Assembly: GCA_900258555.1 (NCBI GenBank) | Contig: LT984855.1 | Coordinates: 386,484-431,819 of the forward strand | DNA length: 45,336 nucleotides | Source: an uncultured Desulfobacterium sp. | GTDB lineage: Bacteria > Desulfobacterota > DSM-4660 > Desulfatiglandales > Desulfatiglandaceae | Reading direction: 5' to 3' | Part shown: in pieces, positions 16,152 through 25,441 of the stretch | How the letters are laid out: each line of letters starts with the position of its first letter | How positions within the stretch are numbered: position 1 is the first letter of the stretch | The notes under the pieces: generated by a model | The model's database searches: none | Told to the model about the DNA's origin: nothing | The model's input: only the letters and a program-made list of their open reading frames with translations | Translations under genes and position numbers: made by a program

Positions 16152-17603
16152 ATGCCGGCAGAGATAAAAGATTTCCGAAATGCTTGTGAGGATACAATCA
16201 CTTTGACTAAGAGGTGGGCCGCGCCGATGTTATCTTTTTTTATCACCATCATATCAATAACATGCTGCCTTTTTTCTTCGTCACCGGCCCTTGCTGAACC
16301 CAGCCTGCTCGCAAAACTGACCGCCGAATATAACCTGGATCAGATAAATAAAAGTCTTGCATCCAAATCTTATAGGGGTGAAGAGGGGATACTGAGGATC
16401 AATCCGGTAATGGCGGAGCCACTTGGCCTGAAGGTCATCCAAGACCAGGATTATCAAAAGGCGGACGAATTTTATAAGGAGGCATCAGAATTATTCAAAA
16501 GGGCCGTAAGTGAGATGAAGAACGCAGATGCGGATGATCCTGCAAAAATCCATGCAAAAAATGTTGCGGTATTGTCTGCCCGTTACAACACTACTGTTGT
16601 ACTTGCCTGGAATCACATGATGAGCTACAGGTCCAAGGTGACTACAGGTGCGGATGAGAGACTCAATAATGAAATCTGTTTTAACTTGTTGGAAAGACTG
16701 CTCAGAGAGGAACTTGATAAGGCCTCTTACAACCTGAGAGAGGCACTGGGAGGACTCTGGAACAGATGTCAGGGAATGGATGGGAGCCACCCTTTGAATA
16801 CAGGCAATGTCGAGTTTGTCAATAACGTCTTCTCCGCCTTTGTTAAAACGGCTCCCCCGGATGTAACAGGCAAATTTAATCTCGACTCGGAAAAGGACCA
16901 GGAGGGGCTGAATTCCATGTGGAAATTGATCATTGAGGAATCTGCGCCCCGTTTTGTCCCTGTATTTGAGAGGGTATTTCAGAGACAATCAAGAGGACCA
17001 TACCCTATTAATGAAATTTTGTTTCTCGCCTTGGTCCGGCAGGAATCCAATTTCAATCCGCGAAGCGTCTCATATGTGGGCGCTGCAGGGCTTACCCAGA
17101 TCATTCCCGCCACTGGATTGGAACTCGGCATGAATTCCATCTTTAATCCTGATTACTTGAAAGAGGCACAGGAACAGATGAGGCTTGAAAGGACACTCAG
17201 GAAAAAGGCGATTGACCAGATCTTCCTGATAAAGGATCAAGACTGCATTGAGCCTGCACAACAGGCTGTAGGATATATGAAGCAATCCCTTGCCTGTGGT
17301 GAAAGGAGGGATAAGCTGCTTAAGCGTTACAGGATGGAGCTTCTGCAGACAAGTTATGATGAGAGGCTTGATCCTGACAGGTCGCTTGATTACGGTCTCA
17401 GGTATTTTTCCAAGATGATGAATATAAATAATGGAGACATGAGCCTGGCCCTGGCCTCTTACAATGCCGGGCCGCACAGGGTCAGTCAATATAATGGTAT
17501 TCCGCCTTTTAATGAGACCATAGAGTTCAGGAACAAGGTCCTGGGCTACTATGAGGAGTACAGGTCTAGGGTGAGGGAATATATTGCAGAAAATCGTGAG
17601 TAG
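16152..17603 (+). CDS. Lytic transglycosylase, SLT family
   Basis: 483 residues with a hydrophobic export signal (SFFITIISITCCLFSSSPALA, about residues 28-48). A helical middle region precedes an SLT/goose-lysozyme-like domain in the C-terminal half: catalytic Glu in LALVRQESNFNP, then YVGAAGLTQIIPAT, and SLALASYNAGPHRVSQYN. These enzymes cleave peptidoglycan between MurNAc and GlcNAc, forming 1,6-anhydro ends. The first ATG gives a long n-region; a second ATG at 16227, with AGAGGTG upstream, is possible but would remove the basic residues before the signal. It may be co-transcribed with purC, which starts 18 bp later. Confidence 0.88.
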   Translation: MPAEIKDFRNACEDTITLTKRWAAPMLSFFITIISITCCLFSSSPALAEPSLLAKLTAEYNLDQINKSLASKSYRGEEGILRINPVMAEPLGLKVIQDQDYQKADEFYKEASELFKRAVSEMKNADADDPAKIHAKNVAVLSARYNTTVVLAWNHMMSYRSKVTTGADERLNNEICFNLLERLLREELDKASYNLREALGGLWNRCQGMDGSHPLNTGNVEFVNNVFSAFVKTAPPDVTGKFNLDSEKDQEGLNSMWKLIIEESAPRFVPVFERVFQRQSRGPYPINEILFLALVRQESNFNPRSVSYVGAAGLTQIIPATGLELGMNSIFNPDYLKEAQEQMRLERTLRKKAIDQIFLIKDQDCIEPAQQAVGYMKQSLACGERRDKLLKRYRMELLQTSYDERLDPDRSLDYGLRYFSKMMNINNGDMSLALASYNAGPHRVSQYNGIPPFNETIEFRNKVLGYYEEYRSRVREYIAENRE

Positions 17604-17621
17604 TTGCCTGGAGGTTTTTAT

Positions 17622-18521
17622 ATGTGTGCTGCGGTTATGGGAAGGAGTAATTTTGAGGGCCTTCACCTCTTAAAACGGGGAAAGGTGAGAGACGTTTACG
17701 AAATTGACGACATGCTGTTGATTGTGGCAAGCGACCGGATGTCGGCCTTTGATGTGGTGATGGACGACCCTATTCCGGACAAGGGCAAGATACTTACAAA
17801 GATCTCCCTGTTCTGGTTTGATAAGCTCACCCCAATTGTGGAAAACCACCTGATCAGCTCCGATCCTATGGAATATCCACATGTCTGTCAGAAATATGCT
17901 GATCAGCTTGCCGGACGCAGCATGCTTGTCAAAAAAACCCGGCCCCTGGCCGTGGAGTGCATTGTCCGCGGCTATATTTCCGGCTCTGGTTGGAAAGACT
18001 ATCTTTCAACGGGCAGCGTGTGCGGCATATCTTTACCACAGGGATTGAAGGAGTCCCAGAAACTGTCCGAACCGCTCTTTACACCCTCAACAAAGGCCGA
18101 AGACGGCATGCATGATGAGAACATATCTTTTGAAAGGGCAGTGGATATTGTCGGAAAAGAGATTGCCCATGAGGTCAAAAGACTCAGTCTTAAGATATAT
18201 GAATATGGAAGAGACTTAGCCTTACAAAAGGGTATTATCGTCGCGGACACCAAGTTCGAGTTCGGGATCAAAGACGGAAGGCTTATCCTTATTGATGAGG
18301 CCTTAACGCCTGATTCATCGAGATTCTGGCCAATGGACGAATACAGGGAAGGAGGCCCCCAGAAGAGTTTTGACAAACAGTTTCTCAGAGATTATCTGGA
18401 AAAAATCCGCTGGCCCAAGCAACCCCCTCCCCCAAAGCTGCCTGCTGATATCATAGAAAAGACAAGGCGGAAATACCTCGATGCCTTAAGCAGGCTTACC
18501 GGGCATGGACTGGAAGCCTAA
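17622..18521 (+). CDS. purC: SAICAR synthase (phosphoribosylaminoimidazole-succinocarboxamide synthase)
   Basis: About 299 residues, the length of the longer bacterial/eukaryotic-like PurC. Motifs: [11 protein letters not shown], the nucleotide site [12 protein letters not shown], the substrate-binding [17 protein letters not shown], and [14 protein letters not shown]. It joins CAIR and aspartate using ATP in purine synthesis. The ATG at 17622 is preceded by TGGAGGT; an upstream TTG in frame lacks one. It is followed after 17 bp by the receiver-like gene. Confidence 0.95.
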   Translation: MCAAVMGRSNFEGLHLLKRGKVRDVYEIDDMLLIVASDRMSAFDVVMDDPIPDKGKILTKISLFWFDKLTPIVENHLISSDPMEYPHVCQKYADQLAGRSMLVKKTRPLAVECIVRGYISGSGWKDYLSTGSVCGISLPQGLKESQKLSEPLFTPSTKAEDGMHDENISFERAVDIVGKEIAHEVKRLSLKIYEYGRDLALQKGIIVADTKFEFGIKDGRLILIDEALTPDSSRFWPMDEYREGGPQKSFDKQFLRDYLEKIRWPKQPPPPKLPADIIEKTRRKYLDALSRLTGHGLEA

Positions 18522-18538
18522 TTTCGGAGAAAAATGCA

Positions 18539-19162
18539 ATGGGATATACAATCTGCTTCATTGATGACTCTGAATTTGAACATAGTCTGGTGCGAAACCA
18601 AATAGCACCCCAAGCGCCTGACATGGAGTTTGTCCAGGCATACACATTTGCAGAGGCCAAAGGGCTCTTGGGGCAGAGCCATCCCTCGCTTTTCCTCCTT
18701 GATCTCTGGGGAAAAGATGATGCCGTGACAGAGCCCTATTTCCCGACCAGGGCTGAAATAGAAGGAAAGATCGGAGGGTTTCCCACCCTTGACTATGTCT
18801 ATGGCGGTCTTTCTGAGTTCAAAGGGGATCTCAGCAACGAGTATCTAAAGAGGCTTTTTTCCATTGTCGCCTGCTGGCGCTCCTTGTTCGAGGAGGTATG
18901 CGCCGGCATAGGGCAAAACAACAAGTATGGGCTATACAACCTAAGCCAGGCCAGGCAATATTATCCTGATACGCCCTCAGTATTTTATACCAGAAAGGCG
19001 CTTATAAATGATGCTGTAGCCATGTTCAGGGCCAAGGCCGACGGCCTGTTCATCAAACCCTCCGGAATAAACGACGATCATACCAGGAGCCTCACCAAAG
19101 AATATGCGCCCACACTGGCTGAAGACCTGAGGCGGATAATCAGGTCCGGACGCAAAAATTAG
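18539..19162 (+). CDS. Receiver-like protein with a large insertion
   Basis: A 207-residue protein that starts like a response-regulator receiver: CFIDDSEFEHSLVRNQ gives the acidic pair, SLFLLDLWGKDD the phospho-acceptor strand, VFYTRKAL the Thr strand, and GLFIKPSG the conserved Lys. Between the Asp and Thr strands there are roughly 85 residues, where an ordinary receiver has about 25-30, including FPTLDYVYGGL and FSIVACWRSLFEEV. There is no output domain. I do not know a named family. The residues suggest that it can be phosphorylated, and the insertion may be a docking surface. It probably follows purC in an operon. Confidence 0.6.
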   Translation: MGYTICFIDDSEFEHSLVRNQIAPQAPDMEFVQAYTFAEAKGLLGQSHPSLFLLDLWGKDDAVTEPYFPTRAEIEGKIGGFPTLDYVYGGLSEFKGDLSNEYLKRLFSIVACWRSLFEEVCAGIGQNNKYGLYNLSQARQYYPDTPSVFYTRKALINDAVAMFRAKADGLFIKPSGINDDHTRSLTKEYAPTLAEDLRRIIRSGRKN

Positions 19163-19267
19163 GTGTATAGTCTGAAGACCGAAGACTGAAGGCAAAGGAT
19201 TTCACTGCCACCTTCAGCCTTCAGGCTATCCATCTCATCAGTTACGCAAAACCTTCCCAAGGCTGTC

Positions 19268-19296
19268 TTGACAAAGCTTTTTCAGATGCTTAAAGT
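19268..19296 (+). promoter_or_regulatory. Probable sigma70 promoter of grpE-dnaK
   Basis: TTGACA (19268-19273), a 17-bp spacer and TAAAGT (19291-19296), about 90 bp before the grpE start. The -35 is perfect and the -10 matches 4 of 6. The groES promoter also has a TTGACA -35. Confidence 0.5.
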
Positions 19297-19387
19297 TTTG
19301 CCGAACAAAAAAGCAAAAATGAAATCGCTTACATAGGTACAGCATTTGGTTCATATCAAGCTAAAAGACCAAGAGAAGAAAGAAGAT

Positions 19388-19969
19388 ATGAAGACGACAA
19401 ATTCCAAGGTTGAAGAGGTGGATTCTGTAGACGAATCCCCTGGGGAAGACAAAGCGGAAGCCAAGGCGGACAAGGATATTCCCCTCGAAGATATGAAGAA
19501 AGCCGAATTGATCGAAAAGCTGAGGGAGACACAAAAGACTGCGGATAAGAATTATGACCTCTATATACGCTCTCTGGCTGAAATAGAAAATCTCAAAAAG
19601 AGATTCCAAAAAGATAAAAACGACTTGGCAAAATATGCGAATGAATCCCTGATCAGGCAACTGCTGACCGTCCTGGATAACATGGAGAAGGCCATATCCT
19701 CTTCAACGGATGGCAATTCCGTAGATGCGGTCAGGGAAGGTGTGGAGCTGACCTTAAAAGGCCTGTTGGACATCATGGAAAAGGCAGGGGTGAAGCAGGT
19801 TGAGGCGATGGGAAGACCTTTCGACCCCAATTTCCATGAGGCACTAATGGAAAGAGAAGCCAAAGATACAGAGTCCGGAACGATCATTCAGGAACTCCAG
19901 AAGGGTTATCTCCTTAATGACAGACTGATCAGACCCTCGATGGTCGTGGTAAGCAAGAACAATTCCTGA
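19388..19969 (+). CDS. grpE: Nucleotide exchange factor GrpE
   Basis: About 193 residues. A charged N-terminal tail leads into the long coiled-coil dimer helix (YIRSLAEIENLKKRFQKD), followed by the beta domain with GRPFDPNFHEAL and the end motif LNDRLIRPSMVVVS. GrpE exchanges ADP on DnaK. The ATG at 19388, with a purine-rich AGAAGAAAGAAG before it, is preferred to a TTG 14 codons upstream. It is followed by dnaK after 76 bp; no hrcA or dnaJ is present beside them. Confidence 0.94.
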   Translation: MKTTNSKVEEVDSVDESPGEDKAEAKADKDIPLEDMKKAELIEKLRETQKTADKNYDLYIRSLAEIENLKKRFQKDKNDLAKYANESLIRQLLTVLDNMEKAISSSTDGNSVDAVREGVELTLKGLLDIMEKAGVKQVEAMGRPFDPNFHEALMEREAKDTESGTIIQELQKGYLLNDRLIRPSMVVVSKNNS

Positions 19970-20045
19970 GATATAGCTACTGGAATGAGGACATAATTAA
20001 AAATTTCTAATAACTTAATGACGTGTTGAGTTAAGGAGGCAAAAT

Positions 20046-21956
20046 ATGGGAAAAATAATCGGTATTGACCTCGGTACGACCAACTCATGTGTCGCTGTAA
20101 TGGAAGGCGGAGACCCTGTTGTGATCGCCAATGCAGAGGGAAGCAGGACAACCCCTTCCATGGTGGCCTTTACTGAAAGCGGTGAAAAACTGGTGGGTCA
20201 GACCGCAAAAAGACAGGCTGTAACCAATCCGGAAAATACTGTATTCAGTGTAAAAAGACTCATCGGCAGAAAATTCGACTCAGCAGAGGTCCAAAGAGAC
20301 ATAAAGATCCTCCCATACAAGATCACCAAATCCGCCAACGGTGACGCCGGCGTTATGATCAGGGGTAAAGAATCCACACCTGCCGAGATATCTGCATATA
20401 TACTCCAAAAGATGAAAGAGACCGCCGAGGCCTATCTCGGAGAAAAGGTTACGGAGGCCGTGATTACCGTCCCTGCTTATTTCAACGACAGCCAGAGGCA
20501 GGCGACCAAAGACGCAGGCCGCATTGCAGGGCTAAAGGTAGAAAGGATTATCAATGAACCCACTGCCGCATCCCTTGCATACGGTGTAGATAAAAAGGGC
20601 GACCGCAAGATAGCAGTATTTGACCTGGGCGGCGGGACATTTGATATATCGGTCCTGGAGATAGGCGAAGGTGTTTTTGAGGTCAAATCCACCAACGGAG
20701 ACACACACCTTGGAGGCGATGATTTCGATCTAAGGATTGTCGAGTTTCTGGCCAGTGAATTCATGAAGGACCAGGGCATTGACCTAAGGAAGGACAAGAT
20801 GGCGCTTCAACGCCTCAAGGAAGCAGCTGAAAAGGCGAAAATAGAACTGTCAGGCTCTATGGAGACAGATATAAATCTCCCCTTTATCACCGCAGACGCC
20901 AGCGGACCAAAGCATCTCAATATCAAGCTGACACGAGCCAAGATGGAGGCCCTGGTTGATGACCTGATTGAAAAGGTTGTAGGTCCCTGCAATATGGCGA
21001 TAAGGGACTCAGGGTTAAAGGTCAGCGAAATTGATGAGGTTATCCTGGTGGGCGGTATGACTCGAATGCCCAAGGTCCAGGAAATCGTCAAAAAGATCTT
21101 CGGCAAAGAACCCAGTAAGGGTGTTAACCCGGACGAGGTCGTTGCCATTGGCGCAGCCATCCAGGGAGGAGTGTTAAAAGGTGATGTAAAAGACGTGCTT
21201 CTCTTGGACGTCACGCCCCTTTCCCTTGGTATTGAAACCCTTGGGGGCGTGTTTACAAAGCTGATTGAAAAAAATACGACCATCCCCACAAAGAAGAGCC
21301 AGATCTTCTCAACCGCTGCTGATAATCAACCGGCAGTTGAAATCCACGTCCTTCAGGGAGAGCGTGAGATGGCGGCCTACAACAAAACTCTCGGACGCTT
21401 CCAGTTAGTCGGCATACCCCCTGCTCCCAGGGGGGTTCCGCAGATCGAGGTCACCTTTGATATTGACGCAAACGGTATTGTCCATGTCTCTGCCAAGGAT
21501 ATGGGCACGGGAAAGGAGCAATCCATCGAGATTACCGCATCAAGCGGGCTGAGCGAAGAGGAGATAAAACGGCTGATAAAAGATGCGGAAATGCATTCAG
21601 AAGAGGACAAGAAGAAGCGCGAACTGATAGATGCCCGCAACATGGCCGACTCCCTGATATACTCCACGGAAAAATCCATAAAAGATGCCGGCGACAAATT
21701 GGATGCATCTGCTACGGCAGACATAAACTCTGCCGTTGAAAGGCTTAAAAAGGCCATGGAGGGCGATGACAAGGACGAGATAAAGAGGCTTACAGAGGAA
21801 TTGACAAAGGCCTCCCACAAACTGGCCGAGATCATGTACCAGCAGGCAAGCCAGCAGCAGCAACAGGCCGGCGGCCCAGGAGGACCTGAGCCCGGCCAAG
21901 GCCAGCGAAAAGACGACGACGTAGTGGATGCAGACTTTGAGGAAGTAAAGAAATAA
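20046..21956 (+). CDS. dnaK: Chaperone DnaK (Hsp70)
   Basis: 636 residues, full length. The nucleotide domain begins [17 protein letters not shown], with Hsp70 signatures [12 protein letters not shown]-like ([15 protein letters not shown]) and [14 protein letters not shown]. The substrate domain has [16 protein letters not shown], and the C-terminal lid is followed by a Gln/Gly-rich stretch and the DADFEEVKK end. It works with GrpE, directly upstream. AAGGAGG precedes the ATG. A clear terminator follows. Confidence 0.98.
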   Translation: MGKIIGIDLGTTNSCVAVMEGGDPVVIANAEGSRTTPSMVAFTESGEKLVGQTAKRQAVTNPENTVFSVKRLIGRKFDSAEVQRDIKILPYKITKSANGDAGVMIRGKESTPAEISAYILQKMKETAEAYLGEKVTEAVITVPAYFNDSQRQATKDAGRIAGLKVERIINEPTAASLAYGVDKKGDRKIAVFDLGGGTFDISVLEIGEGVFEVKSTNGDTHLGGDDFDLRIVEFLASEFMKDQGIDLRKDKMALQRLKEAAEKAKIELSGSMETDINLPFITADASGPKHLNIKLTRAKMEALVDDLIEKVVGPCNMAIRDSGLKVSEIDEVILVGGMTRMPKVQEIVKKIFGKEPSKGVNPDEVVAIGAAIQGGVLKGDVKDVLLLDVTPLSLGIETLGGVFTKLIEKNTTIPTKKSQIFSTAADNQPAVEIHVLQGEREMAAYNKTLGRFQLVGIPPAPRGVPQIEVTFDIDANGIVHVSAKDMGTGKEQSIEITASSGLSEEEIKRLIKDAEMHSEEDKKKRELIDARNMADSLIYSTEKSIKDAGDKLDASATADINSAVERLKKAMEGDDKDEIKRLTEELTKASHKLAEIMYQQASQQQQQAGGPGGPEPGQGQRKDDDVVDADFEEVKK

Positions 21957-21972
21957 ACTACAACTTGTTCCC

Positions 21973-22013
21973 AAAAGGCCACCCTTGTTGATTTGGCGGG
22001 GGTGGCCTTTTTC
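21973..22013 (+). terminator. Rho-independent terminator of dnaK
   Basis: AAAAGGCCACCC pairs with GGGTGGCCTTTTT around a loop of about 15 bases, beginning 16 bp after the dnaK stop. The stem is GC-rich and ends in a T-run. Confidence 0.85.
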
Positions 22014-22047
22014 CTGTCAACAGTTAGAATAATATCCTTAACCGCAG

Positions 22048-22137
22048 AATATCGAACAAGGAATGTCGAATTTCTAAGTAATGATTCGCCTTTTTTTATA
22101 TCCTTACTTCTACATACGGAATTCCTTGTTAGATATT
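22048..22137. repeat. Long-range inverted repeat between dnaK and yjbQ-like gene
   Basis: AATATCGAACAAGGAAT (22048-22064) and ATTCCTTGTTAGATATT (22121-22137) are inverted copies matching at 16 of 17 positions, with a 56-bp interior. The interior holds no gene. It may be a small palindromic mobile sequence of the dispersed 'ATATCGAACAAGGAAT' type. Confidence 0.55.
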
Positions 22138-22175
22138 GGATATTCGATACTTCATTAAAATAATAAGAAAGGCCA

Positions 22176-22631
22176 ATGTCTATAGCAACCATTCAGCAGC
22201 ATTGCGAAACCATAGAGGTCAATCTGGCGACCGGGCCGGATATAAAAGACATCACAGAAAAGCTCTCGGCCTGTGTTGTGCGCTCAAGGATCACCGAAGG
22301 CACTATTTCGGTCTTCATGACAGGCTCGACCGGATCACTCACCACCATAGAATATGAGCCCGGCGTGATATCAGATCTCAAGCAGGCCATAAGCCGCCTG
22401 GCTCCGCCCGGGCTTTCCTACTCCCACGAACAGGCCTGGCACGACGGCAACGGGCACAGTCATGTCCAGGCAGCCGTGATGGGTCCTTCTATTACCCTGC
22501 CCGTCCGCTTCGGAAGGCTAAGGCTGGGCACCTGGCAGCAGGTCGTGGCCATAAACCACGACAACCGCCCACGCAAGAGAAATATAGAAGTGACCATCAT
22601 AGGTAGGACGGCAGCTCCAGGAATTGTCTGA
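22176..22631 (+). CDS. YjbQ-family protein (UPF0047; secondary thiamine-phosphate synthase type)
   Basis: 151 residues, the standard length. The family features are the strand [37 protein letters not shown] with clustered His, and [19 protein letters not shown] followed by ARNRKIEV-like NIEVTIIG. Some members complement thiamine-phosphate synthase weakly; the true substrate is unknown. It stands alone after the dnaK terminator and a palindromic stretch. Confidence 0.9.
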   Translation: MSIATIQQHCETIEVNLATGPDIKDITEKLSACVVRSRITEGTISVFMTGSTGSLTTIEYEPGVISDLKQAISRLAPPGLSYSHEQAWHDGNGHSHVQAAVMGPSITLPVRFGRLRLGTWQQVVAINHDNRPRKRNIEVTIIGRTAAPGIV

Positions 22632-22712
22632 TAAAACTGCAAGAGAAAATCTATTTACATTGCTTCATGACATTGAATTGCACGGGCCGACATCCCACAG
22701 TCCCACCTTTCC

Positions 22713-22802
22713 ATGATGGAACGCGGAAAGATGCAGATAGGGGTTCAACGCGCCAAGAAGCTGGCAAAAGCGCTAAATGCGGGCTACAAGATTTTTCTGT
22801 AA
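22713..22802 (+). pseudogene. XRE-type HTH antitoxin relic
   Basis: The frame encodes MMERGKMQIGVQRAKKLAKA followed by LNAGYKIFL and a stop. This matches the second half of an XRE/Cro HTH (recognition helix plus 'KKLAKAL' helix). The upstream half is not in frame and no start is visible. It lies just before the broken fic gene and is probably the remains of its regulator. The stretch 22803-22921 carries only degenerate sequence. Confidence 0.5.
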
Positions 22803-22921
22803 CCTGCGGGATGAGGCGTTGAAAAGGCTTCTGCTTTGGCAGGGGACATCGTAAACAAGGCGGTTACAAAAACGGCGAAGGATCAGAAAAAGGAAGTTTC
22901 CTCAGCATAGGAGCATACGAC

Positions 22922-23661
22922 ATGGCGAAAGATGTGTTAAGCAAGGTTGACGAGTAAAAAGGCCGCATAGACAAACACCGCCCTATTGACAGACATCTTT
23001 TTGGGCAGATCAAGGAATATTTTCGGATAGGCTTGACCTATTCAAGTAATGCCCTTGAAGGTAACGCCCTGACTGAAACTGAGACCAAAATCGTCATAGA
23101 GGACGGCATCACCATAGGAGGAAAGCCCCTTAAGGATCACTTTGAGGCAATAGGCCATTCAGAGGCCTATGACCTGCTCTACAAAGTGGCGAAGGCCGGG
23201 CTATTACAGAGGCGAATATAAAGGCGCTGCACAGGCTTTTTTATTACCGGACAGACGCGAAACAGGCAGGGAAGTATCGCAGGCAGAAGGTTATCATCAC
23301 TGGAACGGATTTTATACCGCCTGCGCCGGATCAAGTTCAGGATCTTATGAGGGCGTTTGTTGACAGGATACCGGATTTCCGTCAGTCGTATCACCCGGTT
23401 GAATTTGCAGCCATGCTTCATAAAGAACTGGTGACCATCCATCCTTTCATTGACGGCAACAGTAGGGCTGCGCGGTTACTGATGAACCTCGCCTTTCTTC
23501 AGGACGGGTATCCCATTGTCATCATACCGCCCACCCTGAGGCGCGACTATTTGAATGCACTGGACAGGACACACCATGGGGATGATAAGACCTTTCTCAA
23601 ATTCATTGCCGGTGTCTGTTATGAATCAGCAAAAGAGTACTTAAGGCTTTTGGAAGGCTGA
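22922..23661 (+). pseudogene. Fic-domain protein, broken by a stop and a frameshift
   Basis: The frame starts MAKDVLSKVDE and meets TAA at 22955. It resumes as GRIDKHRPIDRHLFG, EYFRIGLTYSSNALEGNALT and EAIGHSEAYDLLYKVAKAG. It then shifts frame near 23200 and continues as ITEANIKALHRLFYYRTD through HPVEFAAMLHKELVTIHPF to LRLLEG. Fic enzymes transfer AMP using the HPFxDGNxR motif. Here it reads HPFIDGNSRAARLL, with Ser replacing the usual Gly. The inhibitory-helix-like SNALEGN is present near the N-terminus. Two disruptions plus the substituted motif make it non-functional. Confidence 0.8.
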
Positions 23662-23792
23662 TGGATCTAGGAAGACAAGGCCACTGTACCCAGAAGACTG
23701 ATAGTTTCTTCACAACATTTCCCCCTGTGTATGAATGTTAACTTAGATTGGAACTGAAAATGTTGGCTAAGCGACTCCCAACAGGAAAAAGC

Positions 23793-23912
23793 TCACCCGT
23801 CAGGAGCAAGGCATACATATCCCGCCTGTTTGTACTTGCTTGGAGAGATATCCAGCTCATCAGAAATGTTATTGAGTAATTTGTTGTATTCTTCTCTAAT
23901 TTGGATAGTCAC
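23793..23912 (-). pseudogene. Truncated CD-NTase (CBASS cyclase) N-terminus
   Basis: A 39-codon frame starting GTG at 23912, only 11 bp after the patatin stop and with GGAG in front. It encodes TIQIREEYNKLLNNISDELD followed by ISPSKYKQA, which resembles the extreme N-terminus of SMODS/CD-NTase proteins, where this helix precedes 'Y-x-x-V-G-x-W-L'. After KQA the sequence changes to unrelated residues and stops. None of the catalytic GS...DxD core is present downstream. The match is from memory of the family and is short, but the gene order (patatin then cyclase) is the CBASS order. Confidence 0.5.
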
Positions 23913-23923
23913 GGTTGGTCTCC

Positions 23924-24865
23924 TTATTTGTGAAAAGGTTTATACTCGGCTGCATGGTGTTCAGTAAAGGTGGCTTTGAAATCGGGCGAGAAATGACGAC
24001 TTATGTGTGCTGCTTTGCTCAGCAGTTCTTCTTCATTCATACGGTCCAGTTGAAACAAGCCGTCTTGAACTTTGGGATCCAGACGGAGCAATTTGTCCTT
24101 CCCGAGCAGATGTAAGGCCTGGGTATTGGCTCCGATGCTCTGTCCACGCATGATCACATCCACCGCTTCCATAGCCCACTGACAACATCCACCACGATCC
24201 AATCGCTTGGATCTTCCTTTAAGGGCATCTGTAGTACCCAGACTGAATACGGCAATGGACTCTAAAGGAATTTGGAACATGCTCACCGCTTCTACAATTC
24301 CCACCATTGTCGGATTATTTGCCCACACTCCGCCATCCACCAGCCTGATGTGATCCACATTTCTGAAGGATGGGAAATAGGCCGGAGCCGCGGTAGTGGC
24401 CATGGCCACTTTCCAAATAGGGACTTTGAAGTCTCGTGTAAGACGTTCGTGATGCGGGGTCTTAAACAAATAGACGTCATCGTCACCTATTTTATAGGAA
24501 GGGATCACAAGACGTTTTTTGCTCGCCCCAAGGAGCGTATCACCGAAGCATTCTTTTAAGGCCATTTCCAGCGGGCCTGAATCGTACTTGTTTCTCCATA
24601 ACTGTTTGAGTTTGGAAAACCGGCCATTGGGAAAAATAATCTGCCCTTTTTCCACATAGAACCGCAGAATTTTTCTTGGCCGCATGCCGATGCCCAGCCC
24701 TAAGGCGATGATTCCACCAGTGGAGGTACCCGTGATCAGGTCAAAATGGTCGGTGATTTTTATTTTAAGATCTTCTTCCAGATGGGCGAGGACCGCAGAC
24801 GAGAAAATGCCTTTGATGCCGCCGCCATCCAGGGAAAGTATTTGAAAACGATTTGGCAAGTGCAA
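23924..24865 (-). CDS. Patatin-like phospholipase, CBASS effector CapV type
   Basis: 313 residues. The oxyanion loop is DGGGIKG (about residues 14-20), the nucleophile elbow GTSTGG (about 46-51), and the catalytic Asp is in LVDGGVWANNPT. This Ser-Asp dyad hydrolyses membrane phospholipids. The N-terminus (FQILSLDGGGIKGIFSSAVL) and overall length match CapV-type effectors, which are activated by cyclic dinucleotides in CBASS and kill the infected cell. The gene appears intact. It follows a DUF2188 gene after 5 bp and precedes a truncated cyclase-like frame after 11 bp. With no cyclase left in the window, its activator is unknown. Confidence 0.85.
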   Translation of the reverse strand: MHLPNRFQILSLDGGGIKGIFSSAVLAHLEEDLKIKITDHFDLITGTSTGGIIALGLGIGMRPRKILRFYVEKGQIIFPNGRFSKLKQLWRNKYDSGPLEMALKECFGDTLLGASKKRLVIPSYKIGDDDVYLFKTPHHERLTRDFKVPIWKVAMATTAAPAYFPSFRNVDHIRLVDGGVWANNPTMVGIVEAVSMFQIPLESIAVFSLGTTDALKGRSKRLDRGGCCQWAMEAVDVIMRGQSIGANTQALHLLGKDKLLRLDPKVQDGLFQLDRMNEEELLSKAAHISRHFSPDFKATFTEHHAAEYKPFHK

Positions 24866-24870
24866 CTCCC

Positions 24871-25113
24871 TTAACCTTTCGGTGGAAACGGATCGTTTTT
24901 ATAAGTATGTTCGGTTTGGATCCTTCCGTCCCTTCTGTGGATAATGATTTGCCCTTCGGAGGCGCTCTTTGCCAGCTCCTTTCCTCGCTGGATCGCATCG
25001 CCTTTATTTTCAAAGCAGTCTGATGCGCGCGCCGCGCCTTCCCTTTTTACTTTCCAGCCTTTGTTTTGGTCGGGCGTTACGTGGTAAACTCTTCGGTCTG
25101 ATTTCTTGGTCAT
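24871..25113 (-). CDS. DUF2188 domain protein
   Basis: 80 residues, one DUF2188 domain: RVYHVTPDQNKGWKVKREGA, then DAIQRGKELAKSASEGQIII and HRRDGRIQTEHTY. DUF2188 proteins are small alpha/beta proteins with no settled function, often found with stress or defence genes. The start has AGGAGG eight bases upstream. The 5-bp spacing to the patatin gene implies one transcript, so it is probably part of the remnant CBASS locus. Confidence 0.8.
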   Translation of the reverse strand: MTKKSDRRVYHVTPDQNKGWKVKREGAARASDCFENKGDAIQRGKELAKSASEGQIIIHRRDGRIQTEHTYKNDPFPPKG

Positions 25114-25441
25114 TGTTGTTTCCTCCTATAGGATAATGGTTTCGCAATTAATTTTATTTTCCTAATAGCAAGGAGGATGCCAAAAAATAAAAAGAAAAAG
25201 TTTTTGGCGATTAAACTAACAACATATTGATATATATTATATTATCTGTTTTGGTAGGAAATTATAGATGTGATTATAGTGGAATAACTTGCTGCGACGC
25301 AGCCAGCATAGATAACTTATCTTATGCTATCGCAAGATAATTTATTTTATATCTTTTTATTGATACTGACAAATATCCTCTAACATTCACCTCTAAAAAT
25401 CCTCAAGAATAATTGCCGCTTGAGAAAATGTAAACATGCCA
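25114..25441. other. Gap between HEPN gene and DUF2188 gene
   Basis: 328 AT-rich bases with no ORF. They contain an inverted repeat, GCCAAAAA / TTTTTGGC (25179-25208), a perfect GCTGCG-A-CGCAGC hairpin near 25292, and a longer TTATCTT...AAGATAA hairpin near 25318-25342. The minus-strand TATAATATAT run near 25230-25245 could be a -10 region for the DUF2188-patatin pair. Hairpins without T-runs leave termination of the upstream operon uncertain. Confidence 0.4.
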
